Part shown: piece by piece, positions 23,310 to 34,700 of the stretch
How the letters are laid out: each line of letters starts with the position of its first letter
Position numbering within the stretch: position 1 is the stretch's first letter
Assembly: GCA_002633025.1 (NCBI GenBank)
Contig: NMRB01000824.1
Span: forward strand, 17,907 to 81,906
Direction of reading: 5' to 3'
DNA from: Notospermus geniculatus
Lineage: Eukaryota; Nemertea; Pilidiophora; Heteronemertea; Lineidae
DNA: 64,000 bases
Made by a program: the position numbers and the translations under genes
Notes under the pieces: model-generated
What the model was told of the DNA's origin: nothing
The model's database searches: none
Seen by the model: only the letters and a program-made list of their open reading frames with translations

Positions 23310-26300
23310 TTATGCTACGTCATACAAATTAAACCTATCACCAATGGGCATTCGCCCCAACAGACACATATGCCTCTGTCCCATGGAAAGGCCAGCGATC
23401 ATAGTGCATTTTGGCATTTGTACACACATCTGCATGCACTGTTGCAAGTTGGGCCCTGGGACCTGCTTGAGTGTGGCCGGCATGTAATAAAGTGTCGGAA
23501 CACGCATCCTCACCATGCGGCATTTACCTGTATAAAATGAACGGTCATGAAACAGTATGACGCAAGGCGGCGCTACTACCGATTGACCGAAAGACGTCAT
23601 GACGTCACTTTTGTCTCAGTCGACATCGCATCGCGGGAAAACGTGTTTACCTTTTTACACCGGATTTTGTTGCGGAAACCGCACATATTCTAGACGAGTT
23701 TGCGTCGACAAGGAGGTCGATAGGAGCGCCACCTCTGAGTTTTACGATTTCACAGGGAACCATTCAGCGGATTAGTCACGTTGGTTGATAGTCGTCCAAT
23801 TCCCTGTGAAAAGCGTAAAACACGTCGCACCGGGCGTCAAACACCATGTCGACCAGGTGAGCGCGCCTCCCAGCGACGCGTCGCCACATACCTGAACATG
23901 TTTGTGTGTAGAAAACGCATCCTTGGCATCGTGTCCATGGAATCCTATCCAAAGAAGCTGGTAACTCTTGTAGCATTAGGAGACAAAGGTAGGCACTGCT
24001 TCCTCTCATTATAGCGGTTGTGGCCTTGCATCGGCCTTTTGCCGCCTGACAGGCTTGTGAGCAGACGGTAGGAGCAGACCCTGGCATGAATTGAACCATA
24101 CTGGCCACAACAATCCCAGGGATAGCGTTCGGCCCTCGCGTCGTCACCGCCCCGAATTTACAGTTTGCTGCGTGTGTAAGAAGATATAGAGAGGTTTAGA
24201 AAATGAACGATATACGTAAACGATACGACAATGACGTCATGGAATTCAAAATCCCTACTCCCTGGACAGACGTACGGCCCATTTCCACTACCGCGGATTC
24301 CGCCGCGGTTTGCAGTACCGCGGATTCCGCCGCGGTTTGCAGTACCGCGGATTCCGCCGCGGTTTGCAGTACCGCGGATTCCGCCGCGGTTTGCAGAGAT
24401 GGGTGCGGTTTTCACAGGGCTTTGAGAATCCTTCAGTTGTTTAACAATGTATGGCGTGTTAATTATCCCAATACCTGTGATAACTGCTCCGGAATCCGCT
24501 GTGGTGGACACGGATCTTTATGAATTGAAAGTGACGCCATTGTATCGTTTACGTTTATCGTTCATTTTCTAAACCTCACTATTATGCGACAATATTTTGA
24601 AAGCTTTTTCCGATGAAGTTATAATTTATCCTTATTTGACAACAGAGGCATCACGATTCCAAAAAGGTTCCAAAAAGAAGTTTAAAGGGCACTGTATTCC
24701 TTTCCGCGTTAAGGGAGACCTCTATTGGCAATGTTGTTAAACTACCGCTTATTAACCTCGCCCGTTGTCGAGTAACTCTCGTCCCTATGGTATCCACGTA
24801 TGCATTGTATTGTAATAAAACATTCTCCAACACTGGGGCGAAAGGCAAGACTACGGTTATGATGCAGTCACCGCCGGTGGCGCCAGCTATCGACAAAAAG
24901 TTGAAATATTGTGGCCCTTGAAATAACTTACACATTTTCGGAGGTTTAAACGCGCGCGGCTGACCACCGGCACCGCCTCCACCTCCGCCGCCTCCGTACC
25001 CTCCTCCACCACCGTAACCTGCTGGTGCTGGCGTCGTCGTTGTGGTCGTCGTTGGCGCACGGGTGATTGCTACCCTAGCTGGAACCCGGTGTAATAAAAT
25101 TAGCGCTGCTCTATGTAGATTGTATTTGCATCAAGTTAATTAAATTACTTGATTAAATCCATTAAATTTAGTTCAAAATTGTCGTTGGCTCTTCGATGGT
25201 CTATCCTGCGTTAAACATACCCGCGCTAAGGGAGACCTCTATTGACAATGCTGTTAAACTACCGCTTATCAACCTCGCCCCATGTCGAGTAACTCTCGTT
25301 CCTTGGGTATCCCCGTATGCATTGCATTGTAATACATTCTCCAACACTGGGGCGAAAGGCAAAACAACGGTATTGGAGAATGATGCAATCACCGCCGGTG
25401 GCGCCGGCTGTCGACAAAAGGTGGCAATATTGTGACCCTTTAACACTGGCCGTTTTATTCTATCTCAATTGTCCGTTCTTTCTGTGACACACTGTAGGCC
25501 TAGACTGGTAGGACCCGGTCTTTGCTGAAAATATAAAGACGGGCACAGGCCACCATCTTGATGACGTAGTACATTCTATTTTAGCACTCATCGGTAGGCC
25601 TACCTTTCGTGCCTCCCTTGCAAATAAACTCATGTGGTTCTGAGCACGTGACGCGTTCCCATTTCGGCAGACCCCGACTTGTTTTTGAGAGGGCCGTACA
25701 GTTTTTGGCTTTGCTTTTGCTGCGTCGATCCCAGTTTCGTCTCGATTTCCTGTACCTGGCGCCGTCGGTCCAAGCATCTTTTCCATTCACCTTACGAAGG
25801 CCTAGCCAGACACGCTTCCTCTTGCTGGAAGTAGAAACAAACAGAGATATCTTGAGATATTTTGACAGAGATATCTTGAAAGAGATAAGGATATCAATTT
25901 TGTGATGGAGTTTGTACATGTAGTTCTATTTGCTCTATAGCGGTTTCCACCGCGATTTGCGGCGAGCGGCGCGGTTTTCACAGGCATTGGGACAATGCCG
26001 ATTGTTCGAATGATTATCCAAAACCCTTTGGAAACCGCACCGCTCGCCGCAAACCCAGTCGGAATCCGCTGTAATGGAAACAGGCCTTGAGAGCATGCTA
26101 AAGGCAGCAGCACACCAGGCGATATCGCAAGCGAGCAAAATCGGCTTTGACGCCAGGTGTGCGCTGGGACAACGATGCGTGGATCCTCTCGCCAGCGATG
26201 TTCGCCCAATATCAAACAAAACCACGACCGATATTGCCTCGTCTGCGGTGGCTGGCGAGAAGATCCGTGGCGATCAGATCGCTTGCGATATCGCCTGTGC

Positions 26301-28314
26301 TGCTCGCTTTAGGCCAGCGCATGAAAACTCTCATGTGGAGATTAAGCAACACTTACATCTGGTACGGGAACATAGCTTTCATAAGGATATTTTCCCTGGT
26401 GCTTGGGACAGACATCAAGTGGTAGCCTTGTCGGACAGCCTGACACCTCGCCTCGGCCTCAGCCCACGACTTCTTGGAATAGAAGAATCGGTAACACTTT
26501 CCATTTTGGGCGGCGAACAGCCTGGGACAGCCAACTGCGGATGAGGAAAACCCCAAATTTATGTGGGCCTAAAGCTGCATTTACCAGACACCAGGAATAC
26601 GGTATACGGGATGCGGAAGCGATATGTTGTATGCGAAAATGCATAGCATATACCGATTCCGTATTCCGGGTCTCCGGTAATCGTATGGGCGGTTGTATAA
26701 GTGCAAAAATAGGACATCAATTCGAATAAGGTACTATAAAGAATATAATACATCCGGAAGATATTATCTTTTCATTTCAAAGATATCTTCTGCATGGAGA
26801 CCGATGTTTATGTTGTTGAGCACAAAAAAGACACGACGACACGAAGACAGCATGCACCACGTAAAGGGCGTTGTGAGACGTACACAATAGGTGTCGCTCG
26901 CGTCTTTTTCTCTGAAACTGAGTCACCTGAACTCACCCTCTTTGTATTCATAGCGTAGAATGACAGATCGAGGAACTGTAACAAAAATAAAAGATGGCGA
27001 TAATTGCTGGCGCAAGGCCGTATCAGTTTGGCGGTCGGAAGGAACCGATAAACACCAGCGTCTGTTGGAGGGGCGGGGTCATATGGTATTCCTTCCCTAA
27101 ACATACGCGCGGAGACCTCTATTGACAATGTTGTTAACCGCTTATCAACCTCGCCCTATATAGAGTAACTCTCGTTCCTAGAGTATCCACTATACCATGT
27201 ATTGTAATAATTCCGACACATAGGGCAAAAGGCAAAACTACGGTATTTGAGAATGANGGCATTGCGCTGTGGTGATGGAAAATGAGAAATTCGTGTTGCT
27301 CATCGACAATGACTACTTGGTCGTGGCAGCATTCGGAAATTGCCGAACTTTCACGAATGATTTCGACCAATGCCGGGGGAGTGGGAATCTTCGTCACTGT
27401 TTTTTGGAGTAATGAATACAGTATTTAAAAAAAAAACTGGAGCCAACTGGAATGTAGCGATCGCAAAATGTGTTCTAGAGGGTAACGTACCCTGCCAATA
27501 AGTGTGTTTACAGTCACGATTTGCAAAACCGCTGGCCTAGTGATGTTAGATCCGAATAGCTGTTGAGAATAAACTTTGCCAACTTAACACCATTGGCCTA
27601 TGCCGTGCAACTGGTCGAAACTTTTGACTCGCTTGGATTGTGAAGTAATAAAAAGAACTCACTCTGTTGTGCTTCAGCATTCCTGATAGTGGCTGGAATG
27701 ATAGTGAGAGAGATTAACATTTTCACAGTGTGACGGGCACTCACAACGAAGTTCCAAATCTCACCGGTAGGATTAGCAACTGAGATCAGCAGCGACTGTC
27801 GTTTCCAGCGCGCTGATTCGTCAACAAAAGAACAATCGATGGTTTCCAACCAATCAACGTTTCTCATTGGCTTCTTTTCCGCCCGCCGAGATCGGAAACC
27901 AATCTGTAACGTTTTCTACTGTTCCCCATCTCAGTGTTCCCCTAAAAATTTAGAGTGACCGTAACTTCTCAATAAGAGAAGAGAGGTGTCTGTCACTCTC
28001 ATTTCACAGTGTACACCGTACATGAGTGGAATAGACTAGTCCACTGTCCTCGAGCCGTTTATGCAGAGCGGCTTGAGGACAGGGCACCAGTCTATGCGGG
28101 AGACTGAGTAACATGGGCACGCTGGCGCTTTACGCCTGGGCGTGACAGTTAAAATACAATGGAATTGAGTGAAATTAACCGAGGGAGGCAAAGCCAGGCC
28201 CAAAAATCCTGCTGCATGAGCAACTAAAGACGTTGTATGGCCATATATGGTCGTCGCTAACTTACCTATAACAGCCAGTGCGAAAAACACCTCGAATAAG
28301 CGAGACCTCTTCAT
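23310..28314 (-). CDS. Secreted C-type lectin / PAN-apple domain protein (six exons)
   Basis: Exons on the minus strand: 28314-28266, 26534-26357, 25824-25604, 25078-24932, 24167-23892, 23527-23310. All have GT-AG borders and consistent phases, giving 362 residues. Residues 1-16 are a hydrophobic signal peptide (MKRSRLFEVFFALAVI). Residues 19-149 form a C-type lectin domain: GCPRLF, a Cys-Tyr-Arg-Phe start, KSWAEAEARC, VWLGLRKVNG and CSEPHEFICK. No EPN or QPD calcium/sugar motif is visible, so classical sugar binding is doubtful. Residues 150-198 are a Thr-run then Gly/Tyr-rich flexible linker. Two cysteine-rich PAN/apple-like modules follow (199-290, 291-362) with CSQAC...YLCLL and CMQMC...HMCLL patterns. 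An extracellular adhesion or recognition role is inference. Introns are full of MITEs. The PAN assignment is by cysteine pattern only; the lectin part is firmer. Confidence 0.78.
24186..24582. mobile_element. Family B-like element carrying a nested family A element
   Basis: Outer ends GAGAGGTTTAGAAAATGAAC and GTTCATTTTCTAAACCTC, with TACGTAAACGATAC-type arms. Inside, about 24270-24515 is a family A element (CCCATTTCCACTACCGCGG ...). Confidence 0.75.
24287..24394. repeat. 27-bp tandem repeat, four units
   Basis: Four near-identical units of TACCGCGGATTCCG + CCGCGGTTTGCAG. This is the arm of the family A MITE amplified in place; each unit is itself palindromic (CCGCGGATTCCGCCGCGG). Confidence 0.9.
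24682..24922. mobile_element. TTAA-family element copy
   Basis: TTAAAGGGCACTGTATTCC at the left and ATATTGTGGCCCTT at the right, with the shared AAGGGAGACCTCTATTG and CACCGCCGGTGGCGCC blocks. Intronic to the lectin/PAN gene. Confidence 0.75.
25196..25442. mobile_element. TTAA-family element copy
   Basis: Same internal order as the 24682 copy; the left end is diverged and the right end is TGTGACCCTTTAA. The copies at 24682 and 25196 are in the same orientation. Confidence 0.75.
25937..26088. mobile_element. MITE family A copy
   Basis: GCGGTTTCCACCGCGATTTG through CACCGCTCGCCGCAAAC to GTAATGGAAACAGGCCTT; in intron 2 of the lectin/PAN gene. Confidence 0.7.
26103..26312. mobile_element. Foldback element (GCAGCACACCAGGCGATATC)
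   Basis: Left arm GCAGCACACCAGGCGATATC and right arm GATATCGCCTGTGCTGC; inner arms pair GATCCTCTCGCCAGC with GCTGGCGAGAAGATC. Confidence 0.7.
26583..26680. mobile_element. Short hairpin element
   Basis: GGAATACGGTATACGGGATG and complementary ATACCGATTCCGTATTCC arms close to the first lectin exon. Confidence 0.55.
27060..27262. mobile_element. Truncated TTAA-family element
   Basis: GGAGACCTCTATTGACAATG and CTCGTTCCTAGAGTATCC match the 24682 and 25196 copies; the ends are missing. Intronic, same orientation. Confidence 0.6.
27663..27720 (-). CDS. Possible alternative signal-peptide exon
   Basis: ATG at 27720 opens MLISLTIIPATIRNAEAQQ and ends in a good donor (ACAGA-GTGAGT) with one extra base. 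That is the same phase as the annotated first exon of the lectin/PAN gene, so it could splice to the lectin exon at 26534. It may equally be part of a longer chance frame (27598-27867). Confidence 0.3.
28031..28096. mobile_element. Short foldback family C copy
   Basis: AGACTAGTCCACTGTCCTCG and CTTGAGGACAGGGCACCAGT arms. Confidence 0.65.
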
Positions 28315-28655
28315 CCTTGGGCCTCGGAACGGTTAGTGGACTTCTGGGGCTGATGGATGGGCATATATCCCAACCGCGCCCAGGATTTCAGACAAATTTA
28401 ATCAAACTATCCTTGAGAATATTAGACGTTAATGGACAGAGAAACTTCATGTTACAACCGGTGTTATTGTTTCGGGAGGACACTGACGTGACGTCCGTGG
28501 GAAGAGTCAATAAGATGGCAAAAACATTAAGGTATCGAAATTCATCGCGTGGAGAGGAGAGTAATCCCTGTAGCCCTGCGGAGATTGGACTGAGAAACGT
28601 TCCCTACAAAAATAGGCCTACTTTGTTTTTCTGGTGTGCGTTCATTGGAAATACC

Positions 28656-28937
28656 CGCACTCTTAGCCGAAAAGGTTCTTTAATGGTTCTTTCTGCCTCA
28701 CCAGAGGGACCCCAAGGTTTTGTATAGAACCTTCTGTAAAGAACCCGAGAGGGTTCCATAGAACCTTTCTGTCGCCAAAGAATCCATAAAGCCCGCCATA
28801 AAGGTTCCAGATAGAACCCTTTTCTGAGGGAAAGGTTCTATATGGAACCTCTAGGGGTTCTTAAACAACCCGAGGGTTCTTAAATCAGAGGGTTCTCCTG
28901 GTGTGGCGCCAAAGAACCTTTTCGGCTAAGAGTGCGG
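28656..28937. mobile_element. MITE with CCGCACTCTTAGCCGAAAAG ends
   Basis: Left CGCACTCTTAGCCGAAAAGG and right CCTTTTCGGCTAAGAGTGCG are perfect inverted termini. The interior is an irregular series of AAGGTTCTATAGAACC-like palindromes. Confidence 0.85.
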
Positions 28938-29361
28938 TGTAACGTTTTTGAATGTTCCATTCTGTGAGTGTTCCCCTACTATTGTCTGACGGAAAATAAG
29001 CTGCGACTTGTCAATACGGACAGGCAGAAACACGTGTCGATCTATCTGCCAGTGTTTCCCAAACAATAAGGAGAAACACTGACATACGGAAAGACTGGCA
29101 GACGTCACACTTGCGGCAATCTGCTGCAACCCCACCCGGACGAGTTATGTTCTAATTTAATTCAATTTGTGTCTATTGCACGATTTTTGTTTTTGTATTT
29201 TTCGGCCGGTAAATCACAATAGACCTAGAGTAAGCAAAGGTGTACAAACACCATCCCATTTCATTTCTAATTGGCTTTTAAGATATCTCATTACAGATCA
29301 CACAAAACGGTCATTGACATCCGTTCGTCGACACGTTTGAGACGTCAGTCGGCAGTTAATA

Positions 29362-29514
29362 GGGAGGTTTAGAAATCAAACGATAAACGTAAACTTTATG
29401 ACAACATTATTTTTCATGCTGTACATTAACAGATTTTATATTGCATTTTCGGTACAAAAATAGTTGTCGTTAACGTTAACGTTAACGTTTATCGTTTGAT
29501 TTCCTAAACTCTCG
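29362..29514. mobile_element. MITE family B copy
   Basis: TA-flanked GGGAGGTTTAGAAATCAAAC at the left; the right end (GATTTCCTAAACTCTC) has decayed. Confidence 0.75.
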
Positions 29515-29583
29515 ATTTTTACTAACATGTGAGCCTACCTAAAGCTGCTAGGACACACGGAGATTTCAGCGAGGTCGCCACGT

Positions 29584-29870
29584 CAGGCCCGTAGCTAGCA
29601 TAGGGACAGGGGGGGCAAATGCCCCCCCAGGCCAATTGTTCAAAAATTATTTTTTTTCAGCAAAATCAAATGGGATAAAAGATCAGTATTGTTCGTGTCT
29701 ATGCAGGAAATTGACCTCAAATTGCATCTCAGAACTTCTAATTTTCAAAATTTTTCGGGGGGAGGCCCCCCAGACCCCCCGCAAAACCCACCCCTTCGGC
29801 GTTGCCCACGTCTGTAGAGCTCATCTGCTTAAAATGCCCCCCTAGGGAAAAAAAGCTAGCTACGGCCCTG
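29584..29870. mobile_element. hAT5-like MITE with 5-bp target duplication CACGT
   Basis: CAGGCCCGTAGCTAGC and GCTAGCTACGGCCCTG are inverted ends; CACGT at 29579-29583 and 29871-29875 is the duplicated target. The GGGGGGCAAATGCCCCCC palindrome is diagnostic. A second copy, inverted, lies at 33925-34195. Confidence 0.85.
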
Positions 29871-29875
29871 CACGT

Positions 29876-30240
29876 GTTGAGCTAAAACATGTGTGCCACC
29901 GGCCTCATCTCTAAAAAGTTTTATGTCACCGGGTGCGGTGGCAGCAAAGACAAATCAAAAGTACCGTACGAAATGTGCGCGTTTCGGCTTACGTAATTTG
30001 TGTTTACCGAAAAATGACGGAAAGACCCGAAGTGTTGCGAATGGAATCGCTGGTGGAGTTATGATGACATTCAAATACTGCATGCGCCAACATGACTGGT
30101 CTGTGACTTTGCAGCTGGTTTGAAAATGGGTTATCGCCCCGTCAGTTCCATCACCCATCTTCCCATTATCTGGTTTTAGATATCACCGAAAAGGCCTATT
30201 TTCGAATCAGTTTTTGGCCCTAAACAAGAGCGAATTCACC
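29876..30240. promoter_or_regulatory. Upstream region of the small secreted peptide gene
   Basis: No TATA box was confidently identified. The gene start lies in a favourable context (TTCACC before ATG). Confidence 0.3.
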
Positions 30241-31119
30241 ATGAAAGCTTGTTTTCTCCTGATTCTGGTAAGTAGTTACATCCGCTGACGGTCAGAACTC
30301 GCTCGTTGGCTGCCGGTAGAGTATTCTAGGCCTATCAACTTCATTTTCCTTCGCAATGAAGCTGGTCAAATTCGCCCCGTCAGTCGACGACCAATATTCC
30401 GGAGCAGAAATTCATCTAGCTCCCGGGAAAAAAGGTTTTTGAAACCAAGCGTGGGCCGGTAAAACCCCAAATGCGAATTCGAGGTTAATTTGCTTTTTTC
30501 TCGATCCTTCATTTCACAATACGAAACGACCAGATCTCATCCTCAAGCACGCACTCGGTCTCACGATATAAAATTCGGTCTGATGGCAACCCGGGTGTCG
30601 GCCATTGCTGATTCATTTCCTATTTTTCCAGGTGATTGCCTGCGCGACCGCGGCACGTAAGTGAACAACCCGCGTCTACCCAGGGTCTTCCCCTTTTCGC
30701 ACATGGTTCCGAGAGTGAGGGCGGCTTTCCATTGGAGCGTTTCCGTGAAAGCATTGTTTTTTCCTCGCCGTGACCAACGAAGCGGAAAGAAACAATGCTT
30801 TCGAGCGTTTCCGCGCACGGAAACGCTCCAATGGACCGCGAGATTCTCGGGATGGCGGCGTTTGTCCAGAATCAGACTTCATTTTATCTTTAAAATATTT
30901 TCAAACGTGTGCAGAGCATGGACAATATTTCACCGACGAATTGATCAGTTTTCCTTTATTTACAAAAATATCTTCGCATTTTCAGACATCAAAAGAGAGG
31001 ATTGTGTATTTGAGTGTGAGACAGACGAAGGTTGCCCGTCCATGCAGTGCGTCCATGATGGTTGCCGCCATACATGCGTCCCCATGCGGAGAGCAGTGAA
31101 ACTAATTATGCAGCGGTAG
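30241..31119 (+). CDS. Small secreted six-cysteine peptide (three exons)
   Basis: Exons 30241-30267, 30632-30656 and 30986-31119 have canonical GTAAGT donors and pyrimidine-rich CAG acceptors. Phases match and encode 61 residues. Residues 1-17 (MKACFLLILVIACATAA) are a textbook signal peptide. A short propeptide-like HIKR with a dibasic site follows. The mature part has six cysteines spaced C-x3-C-x5-C-x4-C-x4-C-x3-C, acidic in the first half, and a basic tail (MRRAVKLIMQR). An AATAAA lies 45 bp after the stop. No single open frame reveals it because the exons are tiny. The cysteine spacing was not matched to a known family; antimicrobial, protease-inhibitor-like, signalling or toxin-like roles are all possible and none is claimed. 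Confidence 0.75.
30716..30842. mobile_element. Foldback element in intron 2 of the peptide gene
   Basis: CCATTGGAGCGTTTCCGTG and GCACGGAAACGCTCCAATGG arms, with GAAAGCATTGTTT and AAACAATGCTTTC inside. Confidence 0.7.
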
Positions 31120-31164
31120 AAGCCGTGTTGAGATTTATTTGTCGTTCTGTCTATTGTCATCACG

Positions 31165-31170
31165 AATAAA
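31165..31170 (+). terminator. Polyadenylation signal AATAAA of the peptide gene
   Basis: AATAAA 45 bp beyond the TAG stop at 31117-31119, followed by a T-rich stretch (31186-31211). Confidence 0.6.
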
Positions 31171-31708
31171 TCGGGTGCCATACTTTTATCAAGAGTCGCT
31201 TCTTTTTGTTGGAGTTTTCTCAATTAAATCTGGAATACGAAACGAGATGTCGATAGCGAATGGTGTCGCCATCTCTAGAATCGTGGAACTGCGCGCCCGG
31301 TGTGCAGAACCCGAATCCCACTGCTGTTCGTCGAAAAAAATCACAGTTGGAGCAGAGCCTTGAGCAGAACCACCGGAGAACCACACCCCACAAAGAAGTC
31401 CCGCGCGATCACTCGTCAGTCAGCGCCACCGTCGGACGCCCGAAGAACCAGTTAACGTAACGACGTCACCCAGCACCTTGCGCTGTTGGATGACGTCATC
31501 AAATCCTGCGCTTCTGACCAACATTCTACCTCGATTTTTAAGATTGAACAAATCGCGTCTATCTCCCACATCCTTCCTTTTCATACACACAATAGCGGCC
31601 TGGCTACCGGAATAAATTATATCCGGTTCAACAACTTTAATCGACGCCCTCCCTGATATTTAAACACTTCAAGTATTTATTTACTACTCTCTATTTCAAT
31701 CGATCACC

Positions 31709-34700
31709 ATGCCGAAGAAGAAACCGCAGCGAAATGCCTTTTATTTCTACATGCAAGATGTTGTCGCACCACAGATGAGGCGCGACGGTCGATTTACTGG
31801 CATGGAATCTGTGGTACCAGTGGCGCACCCTATGTGGAAGGTGGGTAGGCCTAGGAACTACTACATTGTCATTCCTTCCATCCAGTGTGCACCTGGGAGG
31901 TGGTAGCAGTGTTCTCCAACTCCTATACCACGGGTACACAGCGCCACACCAAATTTTCTTGCCGCCAACCTAAACTATTGTACAGTCAGTCGTAACAATA
32001 GGCCTACGGCTTATTCCCTCAATCGATGACCAGGGATTGTAAAGTCGTTCTGAATTCCTATAGGCCCCTTTCGAAAGTCTTCAGCGGGTAATAACAACAT
32101 CCTCGCCACAGGTCAAAACGTGAATGATGTACGTACCTTTCATGTACATCATGTGCATTTTCACCTGGGGCGAGGATATTGTTATTACCCGCTGAAGACT
32201 TTCGAAAGGGGCCTATTGTACAATGCGGTTTATTCCATCAGTCGACGACCTTTTTGGGGGGCAATGATCAGGGATTCTAAACACATTCGGAAATGATATC
32301 CGACGACAATATTTGACCTTCCGATGGAGGAATTTCTTGTAGATTCATTCCAAACCTAAGGGATTTGTTTATTTCATTGGTTCCAGGCCCTGCCACCTCA
32401 CGAAAAAGCCATTTATGAAAACATGGCCAAGGAGTACAAGGCCAGAATGCGAGGACAAGAAGGAGACAACTACAGGCTCGACAACATTGGAAACGTGATC
32501 GCGAATCGTAAAAACCCATTGGAGGAACTGAGGAAACGAAAACAGAAGGAAAGGGTTGAGTTTACACAGAAGTGGTCCCAAGGGAATGGTAAGTTGGTAC
32601 CAGGTTGGGATTTGAATGATGTGTCGTCGCTCCAGGAACCTTGGGCCTATGGCAAAACAACCAACACCCTTCATTAACACTCATAGTCAGTGAATGATGG
32701 ATATACTAATTTACATTTCCAGAGGTCATCAATGACAAGTTCTACTTCATTGACTTCCGAACGTTGTGTAAAACTGAAGAAGGAGATTACCTTCCCGTTG
32801 AAGTTGGCTTGGTGGAATTCACTCTCAAGAATGGCATACGGAAGACGTACCACACTTTTATTGATCCAGGTTGGTTCTTTATCATTGGCTTGTCAGAGCG
32901 GTGCAGTGGAACATCGGCAACTCTCACCTCTGATGTTCTGGGTTCGATACCCTATTGCAGCAAAATAGAGAAGGTGAATCTCCAGGTTTACTGCGGGTGC
33001 TCCGGTTTTCTCCTGCTAACTTTAATATGGCTAATGTTTAAAATCTTGAATATCGCCCTATTTTCTGCTGGGATGTGAAATTCTCGCCTTGATGGAAAAA
33101 AGACACAAAATTTATTCTTAATTTCTGTTATGCCAAGAACTGTTGTTTATTGTATCCATCATTTTGTTTTCTTGAAGATGGCCTAGTGGTTAAGGTGTGC
33201 TGCCCCTGACTGCTGACGATTTATCCCTTACATGTATGTGAGGGTCCATGGGTTCGGGTCTGGTAGGAAGTTATGTCTTTCACCTTAGAAACCTGTTATT
33301 ATTTCATGCCATGGTTTTGTTTCAGGACCGATCCCACTTGGGTACCGATTCGAATGCCAAAATAATAGCGATCAAACTCATAAGATACCAGTTGAGGGGT
33401 TTGACTTGGCTGAGAGGAACTATCGCAGTATATGGATTCAGTTGGAAAACTTTGTTAATCCTGGTGGTGAAAGTTCGTACTATCCACCACTCTTTTGTCC
33501 TGTAAGTAACCATATTCTGTTTGGATTTGTCAACTCTGTTTTTACTGGTTCTCCTTCATTCATTGAGTAACCCGTTAACTGTGTAATTTTTTTTAGTTCT
33601 AATTTTTCTTTCTTAAAAAAATTGCCAAAAAAGTATTTGGCAGACAAGGTTCCAGACGTGATTTAACGTTCTACGCACTGTGGCACGCCATTTCCTTGCA
33701 TTGCAAGGTGTACTATTACGCCTTACGCAAGCATCGATCCTCGAGTGTTTTCGGGGTTTCCCAGGATTTTTAGCTCACCTGGGGTGAGCTCTTGTCGTGG
33801 GTCTGCGTCCGTCGTCCGTCGTGTTCCGTTAGCAGGGCACGTTTCGTAACCGCTGGAGCTATTGATATGAAACTTGGTACATATATACCCCTAGGTCAGA
33901 TGACCTATGATACCAAGTTTATAGGGGGGCATTTTAAGCAAACGAGCTGCCGGGATGTAGGCTTGGCCTTCGAGCGCCACAGGGGCCTGTTTTGCGGGGG
34001 GTCTGGGGGGCCTCGCCAGAAAAATTTTGAAAATTAGAAGCTCTGAGATGCGATTTGAGGTCAATTTCCTGCACTCTGAGACACGAACAAATCTGATCTT
34101 TTATCCCATTTGATTTTGCTGGAAAAAATTTTTTTTTGAACAATTGGCCTGGGGGGGCATTTGCCCCCCCTGTCCCTATGCTAGCTACGGGCCTGATATA
34201 AAACCAAAGAACATAATGAAATGCTGACAAAGCTACATTTGAAAACCACACTCCAGGCAGAGCTGTTCTGCTCAGACAGATGCTCAGATGGTCAAATTTG
34301 AGAAACCATGTGTCGGGCTGGTCCATGCGACTTTGGCATCCGTCAGTCTTTGTGTGCGTAGGCTATCTGGGCCACGGGGGCCAGAAATTGCCACCCAAGG
34401 GAGTCCAGTGTTCCACATTGTGGAAATGGGCAGAAAAAAGGGGCAGGCCAAGCGTGACCGTGAGCAACTTGATTTTATTTGCTCTGCATAGGCCTACATT
34501 GTGATGCACCTCCAGTTTTCCCGCCAAAACATCGTCCAATAACCGGTAGTATCCATTCTATGGACTGAGTCCAAATGGACTGAGTAACTTGGACTGAGTG
34601 CCAAAATGTGAAAAATGCAAGAAACAAGCCGTTTTGTGATATTATATCAAAGAATACTACCTAGGTACTGATAAGACTAGTACTCCCCCTCATTTTTCTC

